Source: 9FT-COMBO-48-23 sp964400675
GTDB taxonomy: Bacteria > Chloroflexota > Dehalococcoidia > GIF9 > UBA5629
Assembly: GCA_964400675.1 (NCBI GenBank)
Contig: CAYNVO010000013.1
Coordinates: 1-34,530, forward strand
DNA: 34,530 nucleotides
Direction of reading: 5' to 3'
Position 1 is the first letter of the stretch; each line of letters starts with the position of its first letter. Under the pieces are notes generated by a model. That model made no database searches and was not told where the DNA came from. It worked only from the letters and a program-made list of their open reading frames with translations. The translations under genes were made by a program, and so were the position numbers. This document shows positions 21,645 to 29,212 of this stretch, in pieces.

Positions 21645-22820
21645 ATGAGAAAAGTAGCTGCAGTCGGCGTGGGAATGACGAAATTCAGCGGCAAGCAGGA
21701 CAAGACAACCATAGAGCTTTTCGCCGAAGCCGCCATCGACGCCATAAACGAGGCGAATTTGAAGCCAAAGGACATTCAGGCTTTGTTTATGGGAAACGTC
21801 CTGGGGGACTTCGCTGAGGGGCAGTCACAGCCACAAGCTTTTGCTGCTGACTACATCGGCGCCCACAATATCCCCGCCAACAAGTACGAAAATGCCTGCG
21901 CCTCATCCAGCGCCGCCCTTCGCGATGCCTTCCTGTGGGTGGCTTCAGGGTTCTATGACATCGTGCTGGTCGGTGGCTCCGAGACTGCTGCCAAGATGGG
22001 AACGCCTCTGGCTACCCGGACATTTGCCATGGCCAGCGACAGCCGTTACGAATATCCCTGCGGCATCACCTTCCCCGGCGTCTTCGCTCTGATTGCCCAC
22101 CTCTATGCCAGGAAATACGGCATACCGCTGGAGAAGCTCAAGCAGCAGATGGCTCAGGTCACCGTTAACTCTCACTACTATGGCGCACGAAATCCAAAAG
22201 CCCAATTCCAGAAAGAGATAACTATGGACGACGTGCTCAACAGCTTTATGGTGTGCCAGCCACTTCAGCTATACGACTGCTGCCCGTTCTCCGATGGAGG
22301 CTCAGCCGTTGTCCTGGTTTCAGGAGAGAAGGCTAAAAAGCTGACCCAAAAGCCTGTTTTTGTTGCCGGCGTCGGTCAGGCTTCGGCGGGCAGCCTGCTC
22401 AGCCAGAAAGAGTACCTGCCGCGCATCAGGGCACGGGAACTGGCAGTCGAGCAATCCTATAATATGTCCGGACTTAAGCCAAAGGACATAGACGTCATCG
22501 AGCTTCACGACTGCTTCAGCATAGCTACAATTGTGGCACTGGACAGCCTGGGTTTCTTCGAGTACGGTAAGTCCGGCGAGGCTGTGGAGAAAGGTGAGAC
22601 CAGGATTGGAGGCAAGATAGCGGTAAACCCGTCAGGCGGACTGAAATCCAAGGGGCACCCCATAGGCGCCACCGGCACCGCTCAGGTATACGAAATCGTC
22701 AGGCAGTTAAGAGGCGAATGCGGTGAGCGCCAGGTCGAAGGCGCCAAAATAGGCATGACCGACACGCTCGGTGGAGACGGCGGCACGCTTTGCAACGTGA
22801 TTCTGCAAAGGGGCTGGTAA
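21645..22820 (+). CDS. Thiolase family protein (SCP-x-like acetyl-CoA acetyltransferase)
   Basis: A 391-residue protein with TTAGGAGGTATAGAC before its ATG. It is a SCP2/SCP-x-type thiolase: catalytic Cys85 in ENACASSSA, His288 and Cys290 in ELHDCFS, and His338 in SGGLKSKGHPIGATG. Members cleave or form 3-ketoacyl-CoA; in many bacteria and archaea this subtype acts with a DUF35 protein that controls access to the active site. The DUF35 gene follows after 22 bases, fitting that arrangement. Length is normal and all catalytic residues are kept. It could function in fatty acid, branched-chain or isoprenoid-precursor metabolism; no HMG-CoA synthase lies in the window to decide. Confidence 0.93.
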   Translation: MRKVAAVGVGMTKFSGKQDKTTIELFAEAAIDAINEANLKPKDIQALFMGNVLGDFAEGQSQPQAFAADYIGAHNIPANKYENACASSSAALRDAFLWVASGFYDIVLVGGSETAAKMGTPLATRTFAMASDSRYEYPCGITFPGVFALIAHLYARKYGIPLEKLKQQMAQVTVNSHYYGARNPKAQFQKEITMDDVLNSFMVCQPLQLYDCCPFSDGGSAVVLVSGEKAKKLTQKPVFVAGVGQASAGSLLSQKEYLPRIRARELAVEQSYNMSGLKPKDIDVIELHDCFSIATIVALDSLGFFEYGKSGEAVEKGETRIGGKIAVNPSGGLKSKGHPIGATGTAQVYEIVRQLRGECGERQVEGAKIGMTDTLGGDGGTLCNVILQRGW

Positions 22821-22842
22821 TTTACCACTAAGGAGACTGAAA

Positions 22843-23253
22843 ATGGAACATAAACTGAATTTTAAACAATACAGCGAGGCGCTTAAGCAGAACAAACTGC
22901 TGGGCTTGAAATGCAAGCAATGTGGCAACATAACCGTGCCACCTAAAATAGGCTGCAGCAAATGCTACTGCACTGAGTTAGACATCGTGGAATTAAGCGG
23001 CAAAGGTAAAATCCAGACTTTCACCACTGTTTTCGTGCCGCCAGAGGGGCGTGAGGGAGAATGCCCCTATATTATAGTTCTGGTGGAATTAGAAGAGGGG
23101 CCCTGGATAATGGGCAACCTTACCGGAATTGACCCGAACAAGGTAAATATGGAGATAATGGGCAAAAGCGTGAAGATGGGGCATGCGGTTTTCCCCGGCG
23201 ACAAATACTCTGCCGGCGAGGGAGCCAGGCCGCTCTTCAGCCTGAGGACTTAA
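22843..23253 (+). CDS. DUF35 zinc-ribbon/OB-fold protein, thiolase partner
   Basis: A 136-residue protein with AAGGAGACTG before its ATG. An N-terminal helix (FKQYSEALKQNKLLGLKC) leads into a rubredoxin-like zinc ribbon with two CxxC knuckles (CKQC and CSKC, about ten residues apart). The OB-fold follows (GKGKIQTFTTVFVPPEG, then PYIIVLVELEEGPWIMGNL). Such proteins form a complex with SCP2-type thiolases and channel acyl-CoA intermediates. The gene order thiolase-DUF35 is a strong contextual match. The family is cytoplasmic. Confidence 0.92.
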   Translation: MEHKLNFKQYSEALKQNKLLGLKCKQCGNITVPPKIGCSKCYCTELDIVELSGKGKIQTFTTVFVPPEGREGECPYIIVLVELEEGPWIMGNLTGIDPNKVNMEIMGKSVKMGHAVFPGDKYSAGEGARPLFSLRT

Positions 23254-23318
23254 AGTCTATTGACATCGAAAACCATCGCCATTATACTCAGTTCTATCAA
23301 TAACCTAAGGAGGTGGAC

Positions 23319-23969
23319 ATGAAAAGGTTGTTTTCAATTGCCTGGCTAATGCTTCTAATCAGCAGCCTGGCGTTAGGTTCACTCGCCTGCTGGCCTTCAT
23401 TCACAGGTACTACTACCACCACAACGCCAGATGCGCCCACCATTGTGGCATTCTCAGCCGCTCCCACCGAAATAACGGAGGGAGAATCGGCAACGCTCAT
23501 CTGGAACGTAACCAACGCCACCAGTATCGAAATAGACCAGGGAGTGGGCACCGGACTGGCGGCAGCCGGGACTGTATCGGTCTCGCCAAGCTCAACCACA
23601 AACTACACATTGACCGTCAGCAATAGTGCTGAAAGCGCTACACTGTCCGTCACCGTCACGGTGACTGAAGCGGAATCAACTACACCGACGACTCCAACTA
23701 CTCCCCCACCACCAGCATTGCCACCTAATATAGTTGCCTTCGATATCAGCCCAAACAGCATCCACAAGCCACCCGGGCCAGGGCCTTATTCCGCGACAAT
23801 GCGCTGGGAGGTACGCAATGCCACCAGCGTGACCATAAACGGCATAGCAGAGCCTCACAGCGGGGGTAAAGTGCTTACACCGTCGCTGGGAACCCATACT
23901 TATACGCTCAAAGCCACAAACGCCAACGGCACCGTGACCAGAACACAGACCCTTCTCGTCACTCATTGA
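23319..23969 (+). CDS. Lipoprotein with two Ig-like domains
   Basis: A 216-residue protein starting at the ATG at 23319, with TAAGGAGGTGGAC upstream. The signal ends in a lipobox, GSLACW, so it should be lipid-anchored. The first beta domain (about residues 38-115) opens IVAFSAAPTEITEGESATL and contains WNVTNATSIEIDQG. A Thr/Pro linker (TTPTTPTTPPPP) follows. The second domain opens IVAFDISPNSIHKPPGPG and repeats the WEVRNATSVTING pattern, so the domains arose by duplication. Both look like bacterial Ig-like domains found in surface proteins. The function is unknown. It has a complex hairpin after its stop codon. Confidence 0.82.
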   Translation: MKRLFSIAWLMLLISSLALGSLACWPSFTGTTTTTTPDAPTIVAFSAAPTEITEGESATLIWNVTNATSIEIDQGVGTGLAAAGTVSVSPSSTTNYTLTVSNSAESATLSVTVTVTEAESTTPTTPTTPPPPALPPNIVAFDISPNSIHKPPGPGPYSATMRWEVRNATSVTINGIAEPHSGGKVLTPSLGTHTYTLKATNANGTVTRTQTLLVTH

Positions 23970-23982
23970 TGTAATTCTGGCT

Positions 23983-24052
23983 AAAAAGGCTACTCAGCCA
24001 GGGGTGGTCTACTGGTATGCGGTAGACCACCATATGTATGCTGAGGCTTTTT
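23983..24052 (+). terminator. Compound hairpin terminator
   Basis: The inner perfect 10-base stem (GGTGGTCTAC at 24003-24012 with GTAGACCACC at 24022-24031) is flanked by an outer pair, AAAAAG...CTCAGC at 23983-23998 and GCTGAGGCTTTTT at 24040-24052. An A-run enters and a T-run leaves, so it should stop transcription from either side. It ends 20 bases before the next gene. Confidence 0.7.
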
Positions 24053-24072
24053 GAGGATTAAAGATAGAAAAA

Positions 24073-25074
24073 ATGACAGAACAACCAGCTTTAGTTCAAG
24101 CGTTACTTAAACCTGAAATCTACCCTCACAACCCCAAAAAGGTAGAGCTGGTGCAGACCCAGATGTCCTTCCTCTTCCTCACCGGCGACTACGTTTACAA
24201 AATCAAAAAGCCCGTCGATTTGGGCTATCTGGACTACACCACGCTGGAGAAGCGCCGCTTCTTCTGCCAGCAGGAGATAGAGCTGAACAGGCGCCTGTGC
24301 CCCGAAATCTATTTGGAAGTCGTCCCCATAGTAAGCAGCCAGGGACAAATCCGCCTCGGTGGCGAAGGGCAGGCAATAGAATACGCAGTGAAAATGAAAC
24401 AGCTACCCGAAGAGCGGATGATGGACAGGCTTTTGCCCCAGGACAAGGTAAAAGAGGAGATGGTGGTCAGGGTGGCTGAGAAGCTGGCGGCATTTCACGA
24501 CAAGGCTAAAACAAGTCCCGAAATCAACACCTACGGCAAGCTGGACGCCATTATAGTCAACACCGAAGAGAACTTCATTCAGACAGAGAAATATGTGGAT
24601 ATCTCAATACCTTCCCTGAAATATCACAACATAAAAGCTTATAACAATGACTTCATCAAAACGAATGCACCGTTGTTCAATAAGCGAATAAAAGATGGCA
24701 GGATAAGAGATTGCCACGGCGACCTTCACGCTGCCCATGTCTGCCTCAGCAACGGAATATATATCTACGATTGCATAGAGTTCAACGACAGGTTCAGATA
24801 CGGTGACGTCGCTTCAGAAGTCGCCTTCCTGGCTATGGACTTAGACCGCTTCCAGCGAGCCGACCTGTCCCGGGCTTTCGTTACCGCCTATGTCCGCCTG
24901 AGCCAGGATAAAGAACTGCTCCAACTGCTGAATTTCTATAAGTGCTACCGAGCCTACGTCCGGGGCAAGGTAGCTAACTTCATGCTGGATGACCCCCATA
25001 TCTCGGAAAAGGAAAAGACAAGTGCTCTGGCTGCTGCCAGGAGTTATTTCGAGCTTGCCGAATCATATATATGA
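24073..25074 (+). CDS. APH-like kinase (N-terminal half of a usually fused enzyme)
   Basis: A 333-residue protein of the aminoglycoside-phosphotransferase-like kinase fold. YVYKIKKPVDLGYLDYT (Tyr40 onward, Lys43 and Lys45 candidate ATP ligands) is the N-lobe signature. The catalytic loop is CHGDLHAAHVCL with Asp217, followed by the metal-binding segment YIYDCIEFNDRFRYGDVASE. These match the N-terminal domain of proteins annotated as bifunctional aminoglycoside phosphotransferase/ATP-binding protein (Rv2004c-like). The P-loop half of those proteins is here a separate gene 70 bases downstream. Aminoglycoside resistance is not implied; the substrate is unknown. The start has only a weak GAGGA upstream. 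Confidence 0.85.
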   Translation: MTEQPALVQALLKPEIYPHNPKKVELVQTQMSFLFLTGDYVYKIKKPVDLGYLDYTTLEKRRFFCQQEIELNRRLCPEIYLEVVPIVSSQGQIRLGGEGQAIEYAVKMKQLPEERMMDRLLPQDKVKEEMVVRVAEKLAAFHDKAKTSPEINTYGKLDAIIVNTEENFIQTEKYVDISIPSLKYHNIKAYNNDFIKTNAPLFNKRIKDGRIRDCHGDLHAAHVCLSNGIYIYDCIEFNDRFRYGDVASEVAFLAMDLDRFQRADLSRAFVTAYVRLSQDKELLQLLNFYKCYRAYVRGKVANFMLDDPHISEKEKTSALAAARSYFELAESYI

Positions 25075-25144
25075 TGTATTAGAATGGAGTAAGCTGAATC
25101 GGACCAGGAGAACGCTGGGGTAGCAGATAAAAGGAGGCAATAGA

Positions 25145-25747
25145 TTGAGAGAGCCGTTTGCTAGATTTGTGGAAAATGAGATGGGAACCGGTTTCTTGCT
25201 TATAGTTTGTGGTCTGCCCGGCACATGGAAAACTGAGACCACCGAGGAAGTGGCAAAGATTAAGGGCTATCCACTACTCCGAACTGACCTGATTAGACTG
25301 GAGGTGCTGAAAAACGAGGACATATTTGACGAAAAAGTCGCCTCCAATATGAATAAACGGACACTTGTCTATGACGAGATGTTCACCCGAGCGGAGGAGA
25401 TTGTAAAAAAGGACGATGGCGTGATTCTCGATGCCACTTTCGTCACTCAGTCGCTAAGGAGACGCGCCGCTGCCGTAGCCGCCAAACACAACCTGACCTT
25501 CATCATCATGCAGACAGACTGCCCCCAGGAAGTGTCTATCGCGAGGATACTGAAGCGCACCAAAGAAAATTATGAATCAAACGCACTAACCGAAGAGGCC
25601 TATTTAAGCAATAAGAAGAAATTCGAAGAAGTGAATCTGGATGACTTAAATGGCTTGTACCCTGACCTTAATATCATCCATTTCATAGTTGATACCCGTA
25701 ACGACCAGCCTGAGGATTGGTACATCACCAATGTGCAAAAGAAATAA
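25145..25747 (+). CDS. P-loop kinase-like protein with altered Walker A
   Basis: A 200-residue AAA/kinase-like P-loop protein. The TTG at 25145 is chosen since AAAAGGAGGCAATAGA lies right before it; the first ATG is 12 codons in. The Walker A stretch reads GLPGTWKTET (residues 23-32), with Trp28 in the place of the Gly that normally precedes Lys29. The later DGVILDATFVTQSLRRRAA, with a conserved Asp-Ala-Thr-Phe, and QTDCPQEVSIARILKR match the C-terminal domain of Rv2004c-like fused proteins, and the combined length with the preceding gene (533) matches the fused length. Either an active variant or a degenerate nucleotide-binding partner. PHP follows after 6 bases. Confidence 0.82.
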   Translation: MREPFARFVENEMGTGFLLIVCGLPGTWKTETTEEVAKIKGYPLLRTDLIRLEVLKNEDIFDEKVASNMNKRTLVYDEMFTRAEEIVKKDDGVILDATFVTQSLRRRAAAVAAKHNLTFIIMQTDCPQEVSIARILKRTKENYESNALTEEAYLSNKKKFEEVNLDDLNGLYPDLNIIHFIVDTRNDQPEDWYITNVQKK

Positions 25748-25753
25748 CTATAG

Positions 25754-26620
25754 ATGAAGATAGATCTACACATCCACACCAAGACATTCTCAGATGGCAA
25801 TCTGCATATAGAGGAGGTTTTCCGAGAAGCCAAAAAGAGAAATGTCAATTTAATGTCGACAACCGACCACGATTCCATAGACGGACAGGAAAGAGCCATC
25901 GCTCTGGCTAAAGAACATAACATAACTTATATTACCGGGGTAGAACTGAATGTAACATTCCAGTACCCTTCCAAATCTGGCAGAGCCACTTCTCTGGACT
26001 TCCTGGGATACCGGTACGATATCGGAAACCAGGAGCTGAAGAGCAAACTTGAATTGATAAGACAGCGCAGAGAGATAAGAGCTCTTGAAATCCTGGAGAA
26101 GCTGAATATTGAATTAGATAAAGAGAATATTGGCAGATTCGATGAGGAAGACATAAAGAAGATACAGGACAGCATTGATGGCGTGTTCGGGCGCCCCCAC
26201 ATAGCCAAATACCTGGTAGAAAAAGGAATTGTCAGCAGCCATCAGGAAGCATTTGATAGATATCTGGTCAAGTGTGATGTCCCCAAGTTCCCGCTTTCGC
26301 TGGCTGAAGCATCAAGCTTAATCAGAAACGCTGGCGGCATATTTGTGCTTGCCCACCCCAATGACCCGCAAGGGACATCACTGGTGAGCATAACGCCTGA
26401 TTTAGACGAGCAGGCGAAGATTATTGAAGGACATATACTGGAATACATTGATGGTATAGAGTGCTGGCATTCGAGAAACGATGCCAGGACCACTGCGCAC
26501 TACATTGAGTTGGCTAAAAAGCACCGCCTGCTCGTGACCGGCGGCAGTGATTGCCATCAGAAACCAATCATTATGGGCTCGCTGGATATACCTGATTATG
26601 TGGCAGAGCAGTTCATATGA
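25754..26620 (+). CDS. PHP-domain phosphoesterase (RNase AM/YciV-like)
   Basis: A 288-residue PHP-family metal-dependent phosphoesterase. It begins directly with the first metal motif, KIDLHIHTKTFSDG, then TTDHDSIDG, TGVELNV, FGRPHIAKYLV, FVLAHPND and TGGSDCHQ. All expected His and Asp positions for a three-metal centre are present. Relatives are nucleoside 3',5'-bisphosphate phosphatases or 5'-3' exoribonucleases that work on short RNA ends. Length is typical. The start lies 6 bases after the P-loop protein stop, so translation is likely coupled and the two products may share a pathway. The exact substrate cannot be deduced. Confidence 0.9.
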   Translation: MKIDLHIHTKTFSDGNLHIEEVFREAKKRNVNLMSTTDHDSIDGQERAIALAKEHNITYITGVELNVTFQYPSKSGRATSLDFLGYRYDIGNQELKSKLELIRQRREIRALEILEKLNIELDKENIGRFDEEDIKKIQDSIDGVFGRPHIAKYLVEKGIVSSHQEAFDRYLVKCDVPKFPLSLAEASSLIRNAGGIFVLAHPNDPQGTSLVSITPDLDEQAKIIEGHILEYIDGIECWHSRNDARTTAHYIELAKKHRLLVTGGSDCHQKPIIMGSLDIPDYVAEQFI

Positions 26621-26691
26621 TGGCAGAATGTTGCGCTCAGATACTCTTTCATGCAGACAGATTCCAGATAAATTATAATAAGGAGTAGCCA

Positions 26692-26736
26692 ATGAGTAAT
26701 ATTGTAAAGATAGTTTCAGAAAGGATCCGGGGATAA
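26692..26736 (+). CDS. 14-residue ORF overlapping the ahcY start
   Basis: ATAAGGAGTAGCCA precedes the ATG at 26692, the strongest binding site near ahcY. The ORF encodes MSNIVKIVSERIRG, and its TAA overlaps the ahcY ATG (TAATG at 26734-26738). This geometry fits a leader peptide with translational coupling to ahcY. An unannotated 5' extension of ahcY is excluded by the stop codon and by the different frame. Whether it senses anything is unknown. Confidence 0.45.
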   Translation: MSNIVKIVSERIRG

Positions 26737-27989
26737 TGGACTATGACATCAAAGACAAGGCATTAGCCGAGCACGGGAGGCTGCGCATCGAATGGGCCAG
26801 CCGGGAGATGCCGGTGCTGGGATTAATCAAGCAAAGGTTCACCAGGGCGAAGCCTTTGAAAGGCATTCGTATATCCGCCTGTCTCCACATCACCACTGAG
26901 ACAGCCAACCTGGCTTTAGCGCTTAAGGAGGGAGGAGCCGACCTGGTACTATGCGCTTCAAACCCGCTGAGCACTCAAGATGATGCGGCAGCAGCACTTG
27001 TTGAATACGGCATGCCGACCTTCGCCATTAAGGGCGAGGATAACAAGACCTATTACAAGCACATAATTTCCGCTCTGGAGCATAAACCGCAGCTAACCGT
27101 AGATGACGGCGCCGATTTGGTCAGCACCGCCCACAGGGAGAAGACGCAGCTTCTGGCTAAGATAATAGGCGGCACCGAGGAGACCACCACCGGCGTTATA
27201 AGATTGAGAAATATGGCGGAAGAGGGGAAGCTGAAGTATCCCATCATCGCCGTGAACGATGCCAAGACCAAATATTTCTTCGACAATCGCTACGGCACAG
27301 GGCAGAGCACTATCGACGGCATCACCCGAGCCACCAATGTTCTGTGGGCTGGGAAAAAGGTGGTGGTCTGCGGCTACGGCTGGTGCGGCAGAGGCATAGC
27401 CAGAAGAGCTCAGGGGATGGGCGCCTCGATAATAATAACCGAGGTCAACCCCATCTCAGCGCTCGAAGCGTCTATGGACGGCTATCAGGTCATGCCATTA
27501 ATCGAGGCGGCTAAGATTGGAGATATCTTTATCACCGCTACAGGAGACGTCAACGTTATCGATAAAGCCCACTTTTTAGAGATAAAGGACGGGGCTATTC
27601 TGGCTAACAGCGGGCATTTCAACGTCGAGATAAACATACCTGCTCTGGAGAAACTAGCCAAAGCGAAAAGGCAGATGCGCCCCTTTGTTGATGAATATAC
27701 TTTAGCCGACAAGCGCCGGATTTATCTGCTGGGTGAAGGCAGGCTAATAAACCTGGCAGCGGCTGAGGGACATCCTGCCAGCGTCATGGATATGAGTTTT
27801 GCCAACCAGGCGCTATGTCTCGAACATCTGGTTAAAAACAAGGGAAAACTCAAGCCAAATGTCTACCCCGTGCCCGAGGAAATCGATAATGAGATAGGTC
27901 GACTGAAGCTCAAAGCTATGAACATAGCCATAGATTCCTTAACCAAGGAACAAAAGAAGTACCTGGAGAGCTGGGAAGAAGGAACATAA
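26736..27989 (+). CDS. ahcY: Adenosylhomocysteinase
   Basis: A 417-residue protein that hydrolyses S-adenosylhomocysteine to adenosine and homocysteine, relieving product inhibition of methyltransferases. The NAD-dependent catalytic segment is NDAKTKYFFDNRYGTGQS, with Asn174, Asp175 and Lys179. The NAD-binding motif is CGYGWCGRGIA from about residue 212. ANSGHFNVEI and LLGEGRLINLAAAEGHPA are also typical. It belongs to the short archaeal/Thermotoga type: it lacks the roughly 40-residue bacterial insertion and the C-terminal Lys-Tyr-Arg-Tyr end. Its translation may depend on the 14-codon ORF overlapping its start. metK follows after 14 bases, placing both halves of SAM turnover in one operon. 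Confidence 0.95.
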   Translation: MDYDIKDKALAEHGRLRIEWASREMPVLGLIKQRFTRAKPLKGIRISACLHITTETANLALALKEGGADLVLCASNPLSTQDDAAAALVEYGMPTFAIKGEDNKTYYKHIISALEHKPQLTVDDGADLVSTAHREKTQLLAKIIGGTEETTTGVIRLRNMAEEGKLKYPIIAVNDAKTKYFFDNRYGTGQSTIDGITRATNVLWAGKKVVVCGYGWCGRGIARRAQGMGASIIITEVNPISALEASMDGYQVMPLIEAAKIGDIFITATGDVNVIDKAHFLEIKDGAILANSGHFNVEINIPALEKLAKAKRQMRPFVDEYTLADKRRIYLLGEGRLINLAAAEGHPASVMDMSFANQALCLEHLVKNKGKLKPNVYPVPEEIDNEIGRLKLKAMNIAIDSLTKEQKKYLESWEEGT

Positions 27990-28003
27990 TTAAAGGAGAA
28001 AAA

Positions 28004-29212
28004 ATGTCGAATAGTTTTAATACCACCGCTTCCTATTTTTTCGCCTCGGAGTCGGTTACCGAGGGGCATCCGGACAAGCTCTGCGACCAAGTTTCCGATG
28101 CTGTCCTTGATGCCATAATAGCACAAGACCCCTTTGCCAGAGTTGCCTGCGAGGTTGCTGTGACTGTGGGACTGGTGATTGTTCTGGGTGAAATCACTAC
28201 CAAGTGCTACATAGAAATACCTGACATTGTGCGTCAGGTGGTCAAAGATATTGGCTATATCAGGCCAGAGTACGGCTTCGATTACGAGAGCCTGGGCACA
28301 CTGGTGTCCGTTAAGAAGCAATCAGCCGATATCTCCGCGGGCGTAACCAAGTCCAAGGAAGCCAGAGATGAGAAGAAAATCGACGAGCTGGATAAGACCG
28401 GCGCTGGCGACCAGGGGATGATGTTCGGCTATGCCTGCAACGAGACGCCTGAACTTATGCCACTGCCCATATCCCTGGCACACAAGCTGTGCCGACAGCT
28501 GGCTAAGGTGAGGAAGGATAAGACCATACCCTATCTCCGCCCCGATGGCAAATCACAGGTAACCGTGGAATACAACCACGGCAAACTTAAAAGGGTGGAC
28601 TCTGTAGTGATTGGCGCCCATCACGACCCTGGCATCAGCCGCGACCAAATGGAGCGAGACATCAAAGAAAGGGTTATAAATGCCGTCATTCCATCCAAGC
28701 TCATGGATGATAGAACGACATACTACATAAACGGCGCCGGACAGTTCGTCATCGGCGGTCCAGTATCAGATACCGGCTTCACCGGACGCAAGATATTAGT
28801 CGATACCTACGGCGGCTATGCCCGCCACGGCGGTGGAGCTTTTTCAGGCAAAGATCCCACCAAGGTTGACAGGTCAGCCAGCTACATGACACGTTATATT
28901 GCCAAGAACATAGTCGCTGCCGGGCTGGCTGAGCGCATCGAGGTGCAGGTTTCCTATGTCATCGGCGTAGCCCACCCGCTATCCGTCTCCTGCGAGACCT
29001 TCGGCACAGGCAAGATTTCGGATAAAATTATCATTGACCTGATTAAGAAACATTTCGACCTCCGTCCTGAAGCCATTATCAGGCACTTCGACCTTCGCCG
29101 CCCCATTTACAGGCAGACGGCTAGCTACGGGCATTTCGGCAGGGATGACCTCGACCTGCCCTGGGAAAAGACGGACAAAGCCGCAGTTCTCAAGGCTGAA
29201 GCTGGGCTGTGA
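28004..29212 (+). CDS. metK: S-adenosylmethionine synthetase
   Basis: A 402-residue cytoplasmic enzyme that makes S-adenosylmethionine from methionine and ATP. It has AAAGGAG before its ATG. Bacterial-type signatures are complete: SESVTEGHPDKLCDQVSDAV with His22, GAGDQGMMFGYACNETPELM, TGFTGRKILVDTYGG and GGGAFSGKDPTKVDRS, with the active-site loop and Lys/Arg residues in place. The segment KKQSADISAGV replaces the more usual QSPDIAQGV. It sits between ahcY and the phosphohexomutase, with a 4-base overlap at its 3' end, so it is translationally coupled to the sugar-phosphate genes. Confidence 0.96.
   Translation: MSNSFNTTASYFFASESVTEGHPDKLCDQVSDAVLDAIIAQDPFARVACEVAVTVGLVIVLGEITTKCYIEIPDIVRQVVKDIGYIRPEYGFDYESLGTLVSVKKQSADISAGVTKSKEARDEKKIDELDKTGAGDQGMMFGYACNETPELMPLPISLAHKLCRQLAKVRKDKTIPYLRPDGKSQVTVEYNHGKLKRVDSVVIGAHHDPGISRDQMERDIKERVINAVIPSKLMDDRTTYYINGAGQFVIGGPVSDTGFTGRKILVDTYGGYARHGGGAFSGKDPTKVDRSASYMTRYIAKNIVAAGLAERIEVQVSYVIGVAHPLSVSCETFGTGKISDKIIIDLIKKHFDLRPEAIIRHFDLRRPIYRQTASYGHFGRDDLDLPWEKTDKAAVLKAEAGL

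Noticed and set aside
24073..25074. An antibiotic resistance call for the APH-like kinase
   Set aside because: The fold is shared by many small-molecule kinases; the closest motif match is to Rv2004c-like proteins, not to aminoglycoside-modifying enzymes.
26621..26735. A SAM or SAH riboswitch ahead of ahcY and metK
   Set aside because: The gap is only about 115 bases and I could not find the conserved stems of known SAM or SAH riboswitch classes; only the short ORF is visible.
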